From Dryocosmus kuriphilus (taxonomy: Eukaryota; Arthropoda; Insecta; Hymenoptera; Cynipidae), in assembly GCA_038277395.1 (NCBI GenBank), contig CM076190.1:247361256-247425255 (forward strand): a stretch of DNA of 64,000 bases, read 5' to 3'. The notes below the pieces were generated by a model. That model saw only the letters and a program-made list of their open reading frames with translations, made no database searches and was not told the origin of the DNA. Shown here piece by piece: positions 49,506 through 60,500 of this stretch. How positions within the stretch are numbered: the stretch's first letter is position 1; each line of letters starts with the position of its first letter. The position numbers and the translations under genes were made by a program.

Positions 49506-50073
49506 AATATTATATCATTAAGGTTAAAGCATCTGCTTACCACACTATTTTCGGAAACATTGATCAATTTATCCCACTCGCTGTCCACTAACGCCCCCTG
49601 GGAGCCGTATTTTACAAATCTGACATCAAATTCGTGATCAGCGACCTCGAAAACCTCCGAGGTAGTATTTGTAATGCCTATAAACTTTTTCTAAATCGTA
49701 AAATTGAATTTTAATCATATTTCCATATTCTTTGAATGAATTTTGGCATTTTCTGAACTAATAGCCTTTTCAAAGCCATACGAAGGGTTAAAATTACGTT
49801 ACAAAAATATTCAAACTATAGTTTTTGATGTATTTTTATCCATAGAATTCAAATTTAAAGTCAGTTTTCTTCTATTATTTTCGATTTTTGTTTAAATAAA
49901 AAAAAACCATTAAAAATCCCTCAAAAATCATGTTTTTTGCATTTTTCTTGAGAAATCGCTGGGAGACCCCCTAATTTGACTTCGGATTTGGATTCAGCGA
50001 CGAAAAATACATAAGAATAGACCTGTCTCGAAAAAAGTTCAGGATACTTTTTTTTTTTTGTGGGCCTGTGTTA

Positions 50074-50345
50074 TCAATATCATATTAAGAATTGTTGCGG
50101 AACGGAACTAATTATTGGCCAAGGTTGGCGAAATACAGGGTTTAACCTGGTGCAATCCTGGAACAAATTTGTCACATTCATGGTCCAAAGCTAGTACAAT
50201 CCTGGGATAAAAGTGGTGCAAACATGACACAATAATGGGTCAAACCTGGCAAATATAGATCAACCATCGGTCAAACCTAGCATAAACCTGGCTGAATAGT
50301 GGGTCAAAGCTGGCGCAAATCTGGGCCGAACCTCATATTTTTTTA
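50074..50345. repeat. Degenerate minisatellite of about 30-45 bp
   Basis: Variants of GGTCAAACCTGGCGCAAATC occur about five to seven times between 50139 and 50335 with irregular spacing. It lies just beyond the stop codon of the host gene on the minus strand. No coding content. Confidence 0.6.
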
Positions 50346-50347
50346 AC

Positions 50348-50751
50348 CTAATTTGGATAAGGTATAACTTGATTACGACCAGGACGGCCATTTACAAAAA
50401 TGTGGGAAGTCATTCTCTGCAAGGCACTCTCGGCATAATGAATATTTTCTTGATTCAAATATTCCGTAAAGAACCGCAGATTTAGTGGATCCTCAGGCGG
50501 AATTGGGACATGGTAATTTTCGTTAACGTGTATCTTAAATATTTCATGGGGATACACTCTTTTATTCAGGAATGGACGCAATTCATGATGAATAATTGCA
50601 CCAATGATGTACTTGTTGTTTCCTTCCCCCTCTACTGCTACCGGAAAAGGGCCTTCTGGTAAAACTCGACTTCCGTTTGGAGCTTCTTGGTAGTATTCAG
50701 CATCAAGATGGAAGGAGGGGATTGGCAGCTCACATGAGTACAAAAATAATT
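50348..50751 (-). CDS. Predicted secreted protein, exon 2 (terminal coding exon)
   Basis: A splice acceptor, TTTCTTTTTGCAG on the minus strand, ends at 50752. The exon runs to TAG at 50350-50348 and supplies 133 residues after the split codon. The mature part begins near ELPIPSFHLDAEYYQEAPNG. It has one N-glycosylation sequon (NGS), almost no cysteine, an acidic/aromatic middle, a PFPVAVEGEGNNKYIIGAII stretch, and a C-terminus ending GRPGRNQVIPYPN. I recognise no domain. Codons are far less AT-rich than the flanking repeats, and no stop interrupts the frame, which argues for a conserved host gene. It joins in phase with exon 1 at 56612-56669, giving 153 residues. It could be secreted by a gland, but nothing in the sequence fixes the tissue or function. 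Confidence 0.7.
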
Positions 50752-50879
50752 CTGCAAAAAGAAAGTATTTTTAAGGAAGTAAAAGAATTTTCAAAGAAGC
50801 TTAAATATTCCAAGGATTCCAGGGAATTATAATTCCAGTTTCAAAGGATTTTTAGAAATTCCAAGGATTTTGGGGAAGT

Positions 50880-52811
50880 CAGTGATTTGGAGGCTTTCAA
50901 GAAATGCTAGCAATTCAAAGGAATTTAATCAATTGGAGAAATTCGGAGAATTAAAAAAACCATTGAGCTCGAGGAATACAGCAAATTCAGAGAAATTCAA
51001 GGAATTCGTGGAAATCAGACAATTCGATGAATCCGAAGGATTTCAAGAGTTCCAAGTAAACAGAGGAATTACAAGGAATTTAATTAATTGGTGTATTTCA
51101 GAGAACTAAAGAGAATTCATTTAATTCCCGGAATTCAGCTGAATCAGAGACATTCACCGAATTCGTGCAAGTGATAAAATTCGATGAATCCGAAGGATTT
51201 GAAGTGTTTTAAGTAAACCGAAGAATTCAAAGAAATTTAATGAATTGGAGAAACTTAGAGAAATAAAAAATTCTGTTAAAATCGAGGAATACAATAAATT
51301 CAGAGACATCCCACGAATTCGTAGAATTCAGATAATTCGATGAATCCGAAGGATTTCAAGAGTTCCAACTAAACGGAGGAATTACAAAGAACTTAGTTAA
51401 TTAGTGTAATTTAGAGAACTAAAAGGAATCCATTGAATTCTCGGAATAAAGCAAATTCAAAGAAATTCAACAAATTTGTGGAATTCACAGACCTCAATGA
51501 TTCCGAAATATTTGAAGAGTTCCAATTAAACGGAGGAATTACATGGAAGTGACTTATTTGGTGTAATTCAGAGAACTAAAAAGAATCCACTGAATTCGAG
51601 GACTAGCGCAAATTAAGGGATATTCAAGGAATTCTTGGAATTCAGGGAAGTCGATGTATATGAAGGATTTGGCGATTTCAAATTAACACGAAGAATTTAA
51701 GGCAATTTAATTAACTGGATAAATTCAGTGAATTAAAAAGAATCCAATAAATTCGAGAAATACATCAAATTCAGATAAATTCGACGAATTGAATGAATCC
51801 GTCGGATTTGAAAAATTTCAAATAAACCGAAGAATTCCGAGGAATTTATTAATTGGCGAAATTCCGAGAATTAGAAATAATCTATAGAATTTGGTAAATA
51901 CAGCAAATGAGATATTCAACGAATTCTTGGAATTCAGGGAATTTGATGAGTCCGAAGGATCTGTAGTGTTCCCAGTTAACCGAGGAATTCCAAGGAATTT
52001 AATTAACCGGAGGAATTCTGAGAATCAAAAAGAAGCCATTGAATTCGTGGAATACAGCAAATTACACAAATTCAACGAATTCGTTGAATTCAGAGAATTC
52101 GGTGAATCCGAAGGATCTGAAGTGTTTCAAGTAAACCGAGGAATTCTAAGAAATTTAAATAACTAGAGAAATTCCGAAAAATAAAAATAATCTATTGAAT
52201 TCCGTGAATACAGCAAATTCTGAAAAATTCAACAAATTCGTGGAACTTAGGGAATTTGATGAATCCGAAGGATCTGAATCATTTCCAGCAAACCAGGGAG
52301 CTCAAAGGAATTTAATTAACCGGATAAATTCAGAGAATTAAAAAGAAGCCATTGAATTTGTGGAAGACAGCAAATTACACAAATTCAACGAATTCGATGA
52401 ATTCAGAGAATTCATCGCATTCGAAGGATCTGAAGTGTTCCAAGTAAACTGAGTAATTCAAAGGAATTTAGTTAACTGGAGAAATTTCGAGAATTAAAGA
52501 TAGTCCATTGAATACGGGGAATGCAGTAAATTCAAAAAAATTCAACAAATACGTGAAATTCAGGGAATTTGATGACTCCGAAGGAGCTGAATACTTCCAA
52601 GCAAACTAGGGAATTTAAAGGAATTTAATTAACTGGAGAAATTCAGTGTATTAGAAAAAAAGCCATTGAATTCGTCGAATACAGCAAATTACACAAACTC
52701 AATGAATTCGTTGAATTCAGAGAATTCGGTGAATCCGAAGCATCTGAAGTATTGAAAATAAACCGAGGAATTCCGGGAATTAAAAATAACCTTGAATTCG
52801 GGAAATAGAGC
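50880..52811 (+). repeat. Second satellite, about 156-bp unit, left part
   Basis: The unit is rich in GAATTC and GAATTT: GAGGAATTCCAAGGAATTTA, then AATTGGAGAAATTC, TTGAATTCGTGGAATACAGC, AAATTCAACGAATTC, and GATGAATCCGAAGGATTTG. GATGAATCC recurs at 51027, 51183 and 51339, exactly 156 bp apart, and later copies drift by a few bases. Roughly twelve diverged units lie in this part. Runs without stops produce spurious frames of 70-90 codons. It is unrelated to the 80-bp satellite. Confidence 0.85.
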
Positions 52812-52909
52812 AAATTCTGAAAAATATCAAAATCATCAAATTTTAGTTGGTCATTTCAGACTTATAAAAAAACAACACAATTACAGATCTGTCGTAAACA
52901 TTTTGATTA

Positions 52910-52950
52910 GTTCGACGTTTCGGCTACCACTTTGAGCCGTTCTCAAGATC
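52910..52950 (-). ncRNA. Hammerhead-like motif, left copy of PLE family 2 (degenerate)
   Basis: On the minus strand: GATC, TTGAGAA, one extra C, stem II GGCT/AGCC with a 9-nt loop, GAA, ACGT, C, GAAC. Order and spacing match the motif at 1991-2031, about 85 nt from the 3' end of the element. The core deviates from CUGANGA at two positions (first C is T, the G before the last A is A), and one stem I pair is lost, so it is probably inactive. Confidence 0.4.
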
Positions 52951-53328
52951 TAAATAAAACAATTATAAAAAAATATTACAAAAGTTTCAGAAACAAAGTT
53001 GAAACAACAAAATAAATAAACATACAAGATTGGTGAGAGTAAAAAACTAAAAAACAAAAACGCATTACCTGAAGTCAAGATTTGATAGAAAAAAAAAACA
53101 TTAAAATCTGATGTAACGTCAAAATTATTCATAGTGGATAATCATAAAACATGACATACACTAAAAACAAAACAGCTGGTGTTTACAATAAATAAACATA
53201 CAAATCCAATGTGCAATTATAACGAAAGTGACATCAAAACCAACTCAAATGAGGCAATCGCGCCAAATGATGGGTATATTTGAATAGTAGAACGGGTGTA
53301 AAATGATTTAAGAACATATGATCACGAA

Positions 53329-53673
53329 TTATCTTATTATACTTTGGTAAATTTTATTAATGTTTAATGTTTCAGTCTGTAAATTAATAGATTTATTCTG
53401 AAATTTGTTAATGAAAATCGACTCTAAGATACATCTTTTAAATAGGCTTTTTCCCCATGCCAAAATTTTGATACTGTTAAATTCAAAATCAAAACGATGG
53501 TCCAAATTCCAGGCATGTTGAGACAAACCTGTATTTAGATTGCCAACCACAAAATCTCTTTTGTGTTCAGCTATTCTATCTTTCAATCTCCTGCCGGTTT
53601 CACCAATATAGACCATATTGCAGCCCCAACAAGTGATACAATAGATGACACCCGACAAATATTCAATACTATC
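53329..53673 (-). pseudogene. Penelope-like GIY-YIG endonuclease, left copy
   Basis: The open frame on the minus strand begins inside the element (SIEYLSGVIYCITCWGCNMV) and ends at TAG/TGA-side stop at 53329. It shows the GVIY motif, cysteines CITCWGC, YIGETGRRL, the helix DRIAEHKRDF, conserved His residues, and LESIFINKFQNK with the catalytic-type Glu. The domain is uninterrupted, but no reverse transcriptase is attached, so the copy is 5'-truncated. Its 3' tail of about 500 bp runs to 52826. Confidence 0.8.
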
Positions 53674-53674
53674 A

Positions 53675-53983
53675 AAGTCTTTCTTATATCACTTGTAGGG
53701 ACTGCAATAAGGTCTATATTGGTGAAACCGGCAGGAGATTGAAAGATAGAATAGCTGAACACAAAAGAGATTTTGCGGTTGGCAATCTAAATACATGTTT
53801 GGCTCAAAATGCCTGGAATTTGGACAATCGTTTTGATTTTGAATTTAACAATGTCAAAATTTTGGCAAGGGAAAAAGACCTATTTAAAAGACGTACTTTA
53901 GAGTCGATTTTCATTAACAAATTTTAGAATAAATCTATTAATGTACAGACTGAAACATTAAACATTAACAAAATTTAGGAAAG
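53675..53983 (+). pseudogene. Penelope-like GIY-YIG endonuclease, right copy
   Basis: Plus-strand copy starting at SLSYITCRDCNKVYIGETGR, two or three residues short of the left copy's GIY motif. It carries the same helix DRIAEHKRDF. TAG at 53925-53927 falls right after FINKF, where the left copy has Gln, and a second stop follows in NKI. It is more decayed than its partner. Confidence 0.75.
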
Positions 53984-54418
53984 TAAACTAAGATAATTCG
54001 TGATAATATGTTCTTAAATCATTTTACACCTGTTCTACTATTCAAATATATCTATCATTTGGCGCGATTGCCTCATTTGGGTTGGTTTTGATTTCACTTT
54101 CGTTATAATTGCACATTGGATTTGTAGGTTTGTTTACTGTAAAGACCAGCTGTTTTGTTTTTAGTGTATGTCATGTTACCGCCTAAAACTCTGCCTGCAA
54201 AAATGTAGTACACATTATTTCTATCTTTAAATTCTTGCCTAATAAATCATTTTGACGTCACATCAGATTTTAATGTTTTTTCTGACAAATCTTGACTTCA
54301 GGTAATGCGTTTTTGTTTTTTAGTTTCTTACTCTCACCAATCTTGTATGCTTATTTATTTCGTTGTTTCGACTTTGTTTCTAAAACTTTTGTAACATTTT
54401 TTTATAATTATTTTATTT

Positions 54419-54460
54419 AGATCTTAAGAATGGCTCAAAGTGGTAGCCGAAAGGTCGATC
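54419..54460 (+). ncRNA. Hammerhead-like motif, right copy of PLE family 2 (degenerate)
   Basis: GATC, TTAAGAA, an extra T, GGCT/AGCC stem II, GAA, AGGT, C, GATC. Stem I (GATC with GATC) pairs fully here, whereas stem III has lost its self-complementarity. The same place relative to the element end as the left copy. Confidence 0.35.
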
Positions 54461-54605
54461 GAATTAAAATGTGTTTACGCCAGATCAGTAATTGTGTTGT
54501 TTTTTTATAAGACTGAAATGAACAACTAAAATTGGATTATTTGGATATTATCGATACAGTCTAAGAAAGGAGTTTAGTCTGGCTATTTGTCAACCGATAT
54601 TATTG

Positions 54606-55500
54606 AAATTCTGAAAAATGCAACAAATTCCTGGAATTCAGGGAATTCCGTGAATCCGAAGTATCTGATGTGTTCCAAGTAGGAATTCCAAGGAATTTAG
54701 TTAATTGCAGATATTCCGAGAATTAAAAATAGTCCCTTGAATTCGTGGAATACAAGAAACGAACAGAAATTCTACAAATCCTTGGAATTCAGGGAATTTG
54801 ATAAATTCGAAGCATCTGGAGTCTTCCACGTAAACCGGGGAATTCACTGGAATTTATATAATTGGAGAAATTCAGACAATTAAAAAGAAGCCAATCAGTT
54901 CCTGGAACACAAAAGATTCAGAGATATTCAACGAATTCGTGAAATTCAGATAATTCGATGAATCGGAAGGATTTGAAAAATTTCAAGTAAATCAAGGAAT
55001 TCCGAGGAATCTATTAATTCGAGAAATTTTGGAAAGTTCAGACAATAATTAAAAGAATCCACTAAAATCGAGGAATACAAAAAATTCGAGTAAGACATCA
55101 AATTCAGAGAAATTAAAGGAACTCGATGAATCCGAATGATTTGAAAAGTTCCAAGTAAACCGAGGAATTCCGATCAACTCAATTAATTGGAGAAATTTGA
55201 AGAGTACAAAAGAATCCATTTAATTCCAGGAATAGAGCAAATTCACAAAAATTCAACGAATTCCTGGAATGTAGAGTATTTGATAATTCCGAAGGATTTG
55301 AAGAGTTCCAAGTAATCCAAGGAATTGCAAGAAATTTAATAGATTCCAACAAATTCATTAAATTTAAGGAATTTCCAAAAATTTCAAACAATTCAACGCA
55401 AGTGAGGAATCCAAGAATTCAATGCGTGCGAGGAATTTCAACAATTTTAATGCATACGAGGAATTACAAAGAATTCTGCGAGTCAAAAGAACTATCGAAT
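54606..55500 (+). repeat. 156-bp-unit satellite, right part
   Basis: Continuation of the satellite at 50880-52811 after the Penelope pair: about five to six further units with GATGAATCCGAAGGAT-type landmarks, more diverged toward 55500. Confidence 0.8.
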
Positions 55501-55559
55501 TCGAAAAATGTAGAAAATTCTAAAAAATTGTTCAGAATGCTTTAAAATTCTGTATAATT

Positions 55560-56345
55560 CGTTTGAACTCCTTCATTTTTTTTTAATTTCCTGAATTGCT
55601 TTGAATTTATTAAATTCTTTTAAATTTACTGCATTTTTGAAACCAACTCAATTCCGTAAATTCAATTCAATTTCTTTGAAAACATCGGACTGTGGAAATT
55701 TATAAGAATTAAATTAATCCAGAAATTCATGAAATTCTTCGAAATTCCTTGAACTTCTTTCAAATTCCCCGAATATGTTGGAATTTGGTAATTTAGTCGA
55801 AGTCCTTGAAATTTTGTTAAATTCCTCGAAATCTTTGGAATTCCTTTTAATTCTTGGAATAACTTGGTACTTGGAAAAATTTCCTGAAATTTTATAATTT
55901 CGTAGAATTACTCAAATTCCTCGAATTCTTGGAAATTCTTGCACTAACAAAGAAATTGAGAAGTCTTCGAAATTTTAAAATTTCTTGGAATTCGGCAAAT
56001 TCTTTGAAATTTCTCCAATTAGTTACACTTCCTAGAATTATGTGAAATTCTTTAAATACTTGGGAATTTGAAAATTGCTTGAAATTATTGGAATAATTTG
56101 GAATTTGGAAATTCCTGGAATGACTGGGAATTTTGAAATTCCTTAAATTTTATAACTTCGTAGAATACTTTATATTCCTTAAAATTCCTTGACATTACTG
56201 GAACAGTTTGGAATTTGAGAACGACCTGAAGTTTTATAGTTTCTTTCAATTCCTCAGGTGCTTGGAAGTTCTTGGAGTTTGCTAAAAATCCCTTGAAATG
56301 CTTCAAATTTCTTAAAATTCATCGAAATCCTTGAAATCTAAAATA
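55560..56345 (-). repeat. Diverged relative of the 156-bp satellite in inverted orientation
   Basis: From about 55560 the plus strand becomes rich in CTTGAAATTCC, CTCGAATTC and TTGGAATT, the complement of the words used by the 156-bp satellite. The periodicity is poor. It appears to be an old inverted extension. A related scrap lies at 61385-61510. Confidence 0.5.
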
Positions 56346-56611
56346 GTAATTCAAAAAAATAAAGTTTATGTAAATGAAAATTCGGCTAAATGAAAATAAG
56401 AAAAAAAAAATCACAGAAAATGGCGATTCAAATAAATGAAAATGAGATACGTAACTTATTATGATACGTAACTTATTATGATACTATTATGTAACTTTAT
56501 GTAAATGGAGAGAAAAGATGTATTTTTACTTAAACAAAATTGTATAAACGAAATAAATGTACTGCAATTAAAAATGCTATTTATATAAATTATAAATATT
56601 ATAATACTTAC

Positions 56612-56669
56612 CAACAGGATTTGTGAAAATCACTAAAGTGGGAAACAAAATACAAATCACTGTCCTCAT
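56612..56669 (-). CDS. Predicted secreted protein, exon 1 (signal peptide)
   Basis: ATG at 56669-56667 on the minus strand opens MRTVICILFPTLVIFTNPV and one further base, followed by the donor GTAAGT (56611-56606). The peptide is a typical signal sequence: a basic residue at position 2 and a long hydrophobic core. The remaining base G joins AA of exon 2 to give Glu, and the frame continues as LFLYSCELPIPS with no stop. Cleavage is likely near residues 20-26. The match of phase, donor, acceptor and signal peptide is the argument for a real gene. A poly(A) run directly before the ATG is unusual. Confidence 0.65.
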
Positions 56670-56856
56670 TTTTTTTTTTTTACTAACTAGTATTCTAGAA
56701 AATATTTCAAGATAATTAAAATCCGCTATCTCATTCATCCTTCTAATTTATTTGCATTTCATTAATGCGTTTCTCTCCTTCGCTAGAATAACTAAAAGTC
56801 ATTCAAATTTATGAAACTGTTTTTTACAATTTTTAGAGGAAAACGTTATTACAATA

Positions 56857-56894
56857 CAACTGAAAGATCGGTTTTCGTTTAAACAATGACTATA
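56857..56894 (-). promoter_or_regulatory. Possible core promoter of the secreted-protein gene
   Basis: On the minus strand TATAG at 56894-56890 lies 33 bases before the A of TCAGTTG (56863-56857), which matches the arthropod initiator TCAGT. The leader to the ATG would be about 190 nt. The TATA match is weak and the pair could be chance in AT-rich DNA. Confidence 0.25.
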
Positions 56895-56949
56895 CTCTTT
56901 TCAAATAAAGCAATCTCTATTCCTTTTTACTTGTGTGCATTTTTTTCTT

Positions 56950-57052
56950 AAGTTCTTATTTTTTGAGGAAATACTATGAAAAACTACAACCAGATTTTCC
57001 AAATAGCAAATATTCCTCTTTCTTTAATTTTTGACCTTCTAGGAAATACTAT
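56950..57052 (+). repeat. 80-bp satellite, short piece left of the non-LTR insertion
   Basis: One and a bit monomers (GGAAATACTATGAAAAACTA, then CTTCTAGGAAATACTAT) end at the left target duplication of the retroelement. The satellite resumes at 60713. Confidence 0.85.
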
Positions 57053-57253
57053 CTTCTTTATTGATAATGTTTCCCCTGAGGGTTTACATGGCTCTCGCTT
57101 TTTCCTTATTCCACTCTTACATTTTTTTCAATACTTAAATTACTATTTACATTTAATACCACTACATAGACTTTCCTTATTTCTCTAATCTATTACTACT
57201 TTATATTCTATCGCAACTAAAAACTAATTATCGGGTTATTGATCGTGTTAACG

Positions 57254-57321
57254 AACGAGGCATGTGAGCGAACGAGGCATGTGATCGAACAAGGCATATG
57301 TGCAAACGAGTCATGTGGGCG
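57254..57321 (-). repeat. 17-bp tandem repeat (4 units) near the 3' end of the non-LTR element
   Basis: Units read on the plus strand as AACGAGGCATGTGAGCG with one to six changes, at 57254, 57271, 57288 and 57305. Short tandem repeats in the 3' tail are usual in several non-LTR clades. Confidence 0.8.
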
Positions 57322-57589
57322 AGCGCAACTAAATCTGCCAAAATTATCGAAATTGTCGCATTATCAAAATAATAATATCGCACGAAAAAATCGCAGCCGT
57401 AATTTGCATTACTTATACAATTACTATCATTTCTATATTCTTAACGCTTCTATGCGCTTTCCATTTCCGTTTTTTCACTTTCATTCTATTTAATGTTTCT
57501 GACTATTTCGCTCCACTATTTCAGTCATCTCACATTGAATCTTTTACTTTTTTTCCTCCACTCACAATTACTCTTTAACCCTTTTACTC

Positions 57590-60500
57590 TACTCACACTT
57601 ACTCTTTCACTCCACTCATACTCATCTCTCTAGCACCCTCTAAACTCTTCATCCATTCTTGCTCCAAACCTTCTTCCCCTAATATCTCTTCCACATTCTC
57701 TTGCCAGCTTCCTTTCTCTTCCATCCCTCTTTCGCATCCACCTCAAACATGCCCCCACGTTTCCTCTTCCCACTCACATATTCTACACTTTCTATCTCTC
57801 CTCTTTTTCCCAATATCTCCCTTCCCTTATCTCGTTTCCCAACCTAAGTCTAGCTATTCTCGTCCATTTTCTCTCTCTCCACCCCTTTTCCAAATACTAT
57901 GGTAGTCCTTCCTTCTTTATTGCCTTATACCACTTATTGTATTTTGATTCCTCAATCGACGCCCATCTTTCATTCAGTTGTTTTTGTCTGTCTCTTTTAT
58001 TTAATTCCTCAAACTTTATTTCCTGTTCATGTCCAATATCTCTGTCTTCTAAGAATCCTTTTCTTTACACTTCCCATCTCGTTAATTCTATCACCCTTCC
58101 CCTTCTTTCATCTAGCTCCCTTAAGCATTCCCTCGCTAACTCTCCTCCCCTTCCCCCTTTTAACTTCACTTCAAACTTTAACTCTCTCTTTCCCGCTCTA
58201 GCACTCAATTTATTCCTTTCTGCTTTTTCTCTCACCATATACCCTGGTGTCCTACAGTCTACTCCCAACATCCATTTTATATACCTTTCTTGTATCCTCT
58301 CTCAATATATTTTCTTTCCTTTGAACCCCATATCTCTGTTCCGTAGCTCAGCACCGGCCACGCCAGGGTATCAAATAACCATATTCTCCTTCTACAGTGT
58401 TTTTTAAACCTTCTTTTTCCGATTCCCCAAATCTGCTTAATTACTCCTGCTGCTTTTTTTATCTTTTATGTACGCTCTATGATCCCCATTGACTTGTACA
58501 ATATAACCCAAATATTTGAACTCTTTTAATTCCTCTATCTTTACTCCTTTCCATCTTGCCGTCCACTCTTTTTTTCTACCCGCTCCTTTTCTAAACCTCA
58601 TTATCTTCGTCTTTTCCACATTTATTACCAACTTTTTCCCGTCTAAATATTTCTCCAATCCTATAATTAGGCCCGCCATACCCTCCTCATTTTCCGCCAT
58701 AATTACTATGTTATCTGCGTACGCCAGAGTATAAATTTTGCCACCTCCTCTCATAACTCCTCCCCAGCCTTTTCTCTTCATTTCTTCTTCCAAGTCTGCT
58801 ATCAAGATGTTAAATAAGAACGGGCTCAAAGGACAACCTTGTCTAACTCCTCTCGCTAACCAGAAACTTTCTCCTACTCGATCCGCTACTCTTACCTTGA
58901 TTTTTGTCTCCCTAAAAATTTCCGATACTCTCCTTACCAAACCCTCTCTTATAACTTTCTTTTACGATAATTTTTTTCTATCTCCTCGCTGCCCAAGGAA
59001 TCAAATGCCGCTTTTAAGCCTACAAATATTGCTATCATTCTCCCTTTCTTTCTTTCTATTCTTCTATTTACCAAATAGATTAAAACATATATGTTATCCA
59101 TCACTCCCATTCCTTTCCTAAACCCTGTTTGATTTGGTCGTACTATATTTTTTTCCTCAACTTCTTTCTTCAACCTATCTGCTAGAATAGTTATATATAT
59201 CTTATACAACGTTGGCATCAGCGTTACTCCCCTATAGTCTTTCACCTCTTCACCACTACTCTTTTTCAATATCGGCACCACTACCCCCTCTTTCCATACT
59301 TCTGGCCAGCCCTCTCCTTTCCATACTCTATTGCACATTATCCACGCCCACTACTTAGGTTCTTTTCCCTCGTATTTCAATACCTCATTTGGAATGTCAT
59401 CTATTCCAGGCGCCTTAGCATCTTTCATTAATTCTATCACCTTGCTAATTTCTTCTTTTGCAAAACTTTCTTCCTCGTCTCTTTTCCTTCTCTCTTTTTT
59501 TCCTTTCCTTACTCTCATCTCTACCCCTCCTAGTAAATCCATGAAATACTTTTTCCATTCTAACACGCCAATATTCTCGTTTACTCTTTTCCTTCTTCTT
59601 CTCTCCCTATTTACTATCTTCCAAACCTCCTCCTCCGTCCTAGCCTTCTCTGCCTCTTCTACAAATCTTTTATTTTCCTCCTATTTTTTTCTCTCACACA
59701 ATTTAGCATACTCTTTCTTCTTCCTCTTATAATCCTCTCCCCTACTTTTCCCCTTTCTCCATTTTCTTAATTCCTTCCTCACCTCTCTCTTTTTCTCTTT
59801 ACATTCTTGATCCCATCCGTTTTTCCCCCTTCAGCCCTAATATTCTGATTACCTGTTCCCTCTAATATACTTTTAATTTCCCTTATCATTATTTCCATTT
59901 CTTCATTCACACTTCCCTCACCCATTTTGATATTTTTTACCTTTTCCATAAATTTTTCATTGACCAATCACCTCTGCTCGTTCTTTTCTCCTTTACTTCC
60001 TTTTTATCCTTATTTTATCTACCCTTTTCCCCCTTCAACGTCACTATTAAAGAAAAGTGATCCGACTCAATATATTCCCCTACCACTAGATGCTTTATGC
60101 TTTCCCTCACCTCGTCATCCACTATTACACAATCGACTACCGTTCCCTTTTCTCCATCTGCTCGAGTGTATTCCCCTTCCTCATCACCCTGTATATAGTA
60201 TTTCCGTTTAAAATAAACCATCTCATTTCTTCAAGGCACTTTAGCAATTTCGTACCCTCCCCGTTCAATACCTTGTCCTTGGATTCTCTTCCTCTCTCTC
60301 CTACCTAATCCTTACCTCCTTTCCCCCCTGTCCACGCATTAAAATCTCCTCCTATTATGAGCCTCATATCTTCTCCAACTCCTTCCATTATTTCTTTTAT
60401 CTTCTCTCATTTCTCCTGCATATCTCCATTTACATATACTCCCACTATCTTCCACCCCTCTTCTCCTACCTTTACCTCTTGTAATATTATTCCTTCAGTT

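Larger units (their letters stand above)
46755..50070 (+). mobile_element. DNA transposon with about 338-bp terminal inverted repeats
   Basis: The termini CACAGGCCCACAAAA (46755) and its complement ending at 50070 delimit 3316 bp. The inverted repeats run 46755-47093 and 49734-50070 and are nearly identical. TTA lies immediately outside both ends (46752-46754 and 50071-50073), a possible 3-bp target duplication. CAC termini and 3-bp duplication would suit a CACTA-related group, but I cannot assign the superfamily. The outer part of the left inverted repeat recurs inside at 47102-47230 with moderate divergence. The element encodes one transposase-like protein broken by a single TGA. Close similarity of the arms points to a fairly recent insertion into the satellite edge. 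Confidence 0.85.
52826..54605. mobile_element. Inverted (tail-out) pair of Penelope-like elements, family 2
   Basis: Two 3' parts of the same family lie with 5' sides meeting near 53674 and 3' tails pointing outward. The left arm is 52826-53674 (minus); the right arm is 53675 to about 54552 (plus), plus 53 bp not found on the left. The 14 bases AAATTCTGAAAAAT occur at 52812-52825 and 54606-54619. Neighbouring satellite units hold only one such copy, so this is a target-site duplication of the whole pair. The arms differ at roughly one position in eight by eye. Penelope-like elements are known for inverted and tandem partial copies. Confidence 0.8.
50752..56611 (-). other. Intron of the predicted secreted-protein gene (5860 bp, repeat-filled)
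   Basis: Donor GTAAGT at 56611-56606 and acceptor CAG at 50754-50752 on the minus strand. It contains a 156-bp-unit satellite in two parts and an inverted pair of Penelope-like copies. The phases of both exons match (one base before, two after). Confidence 0.6.

Noticed and set aside
50870..52166. Open frames of 79 and 91 codons in the 156-bp satellite
   Set aside because: They repeat the same words unit by unit and are broken in neighbouring units; chance frames in a repeat without stops.
50348..56669. Naming the secreted protein as a venom component
   Set aside because: Signal peptide and small size are compatible, but no recognisable family or expression evidence is available from the sequence.
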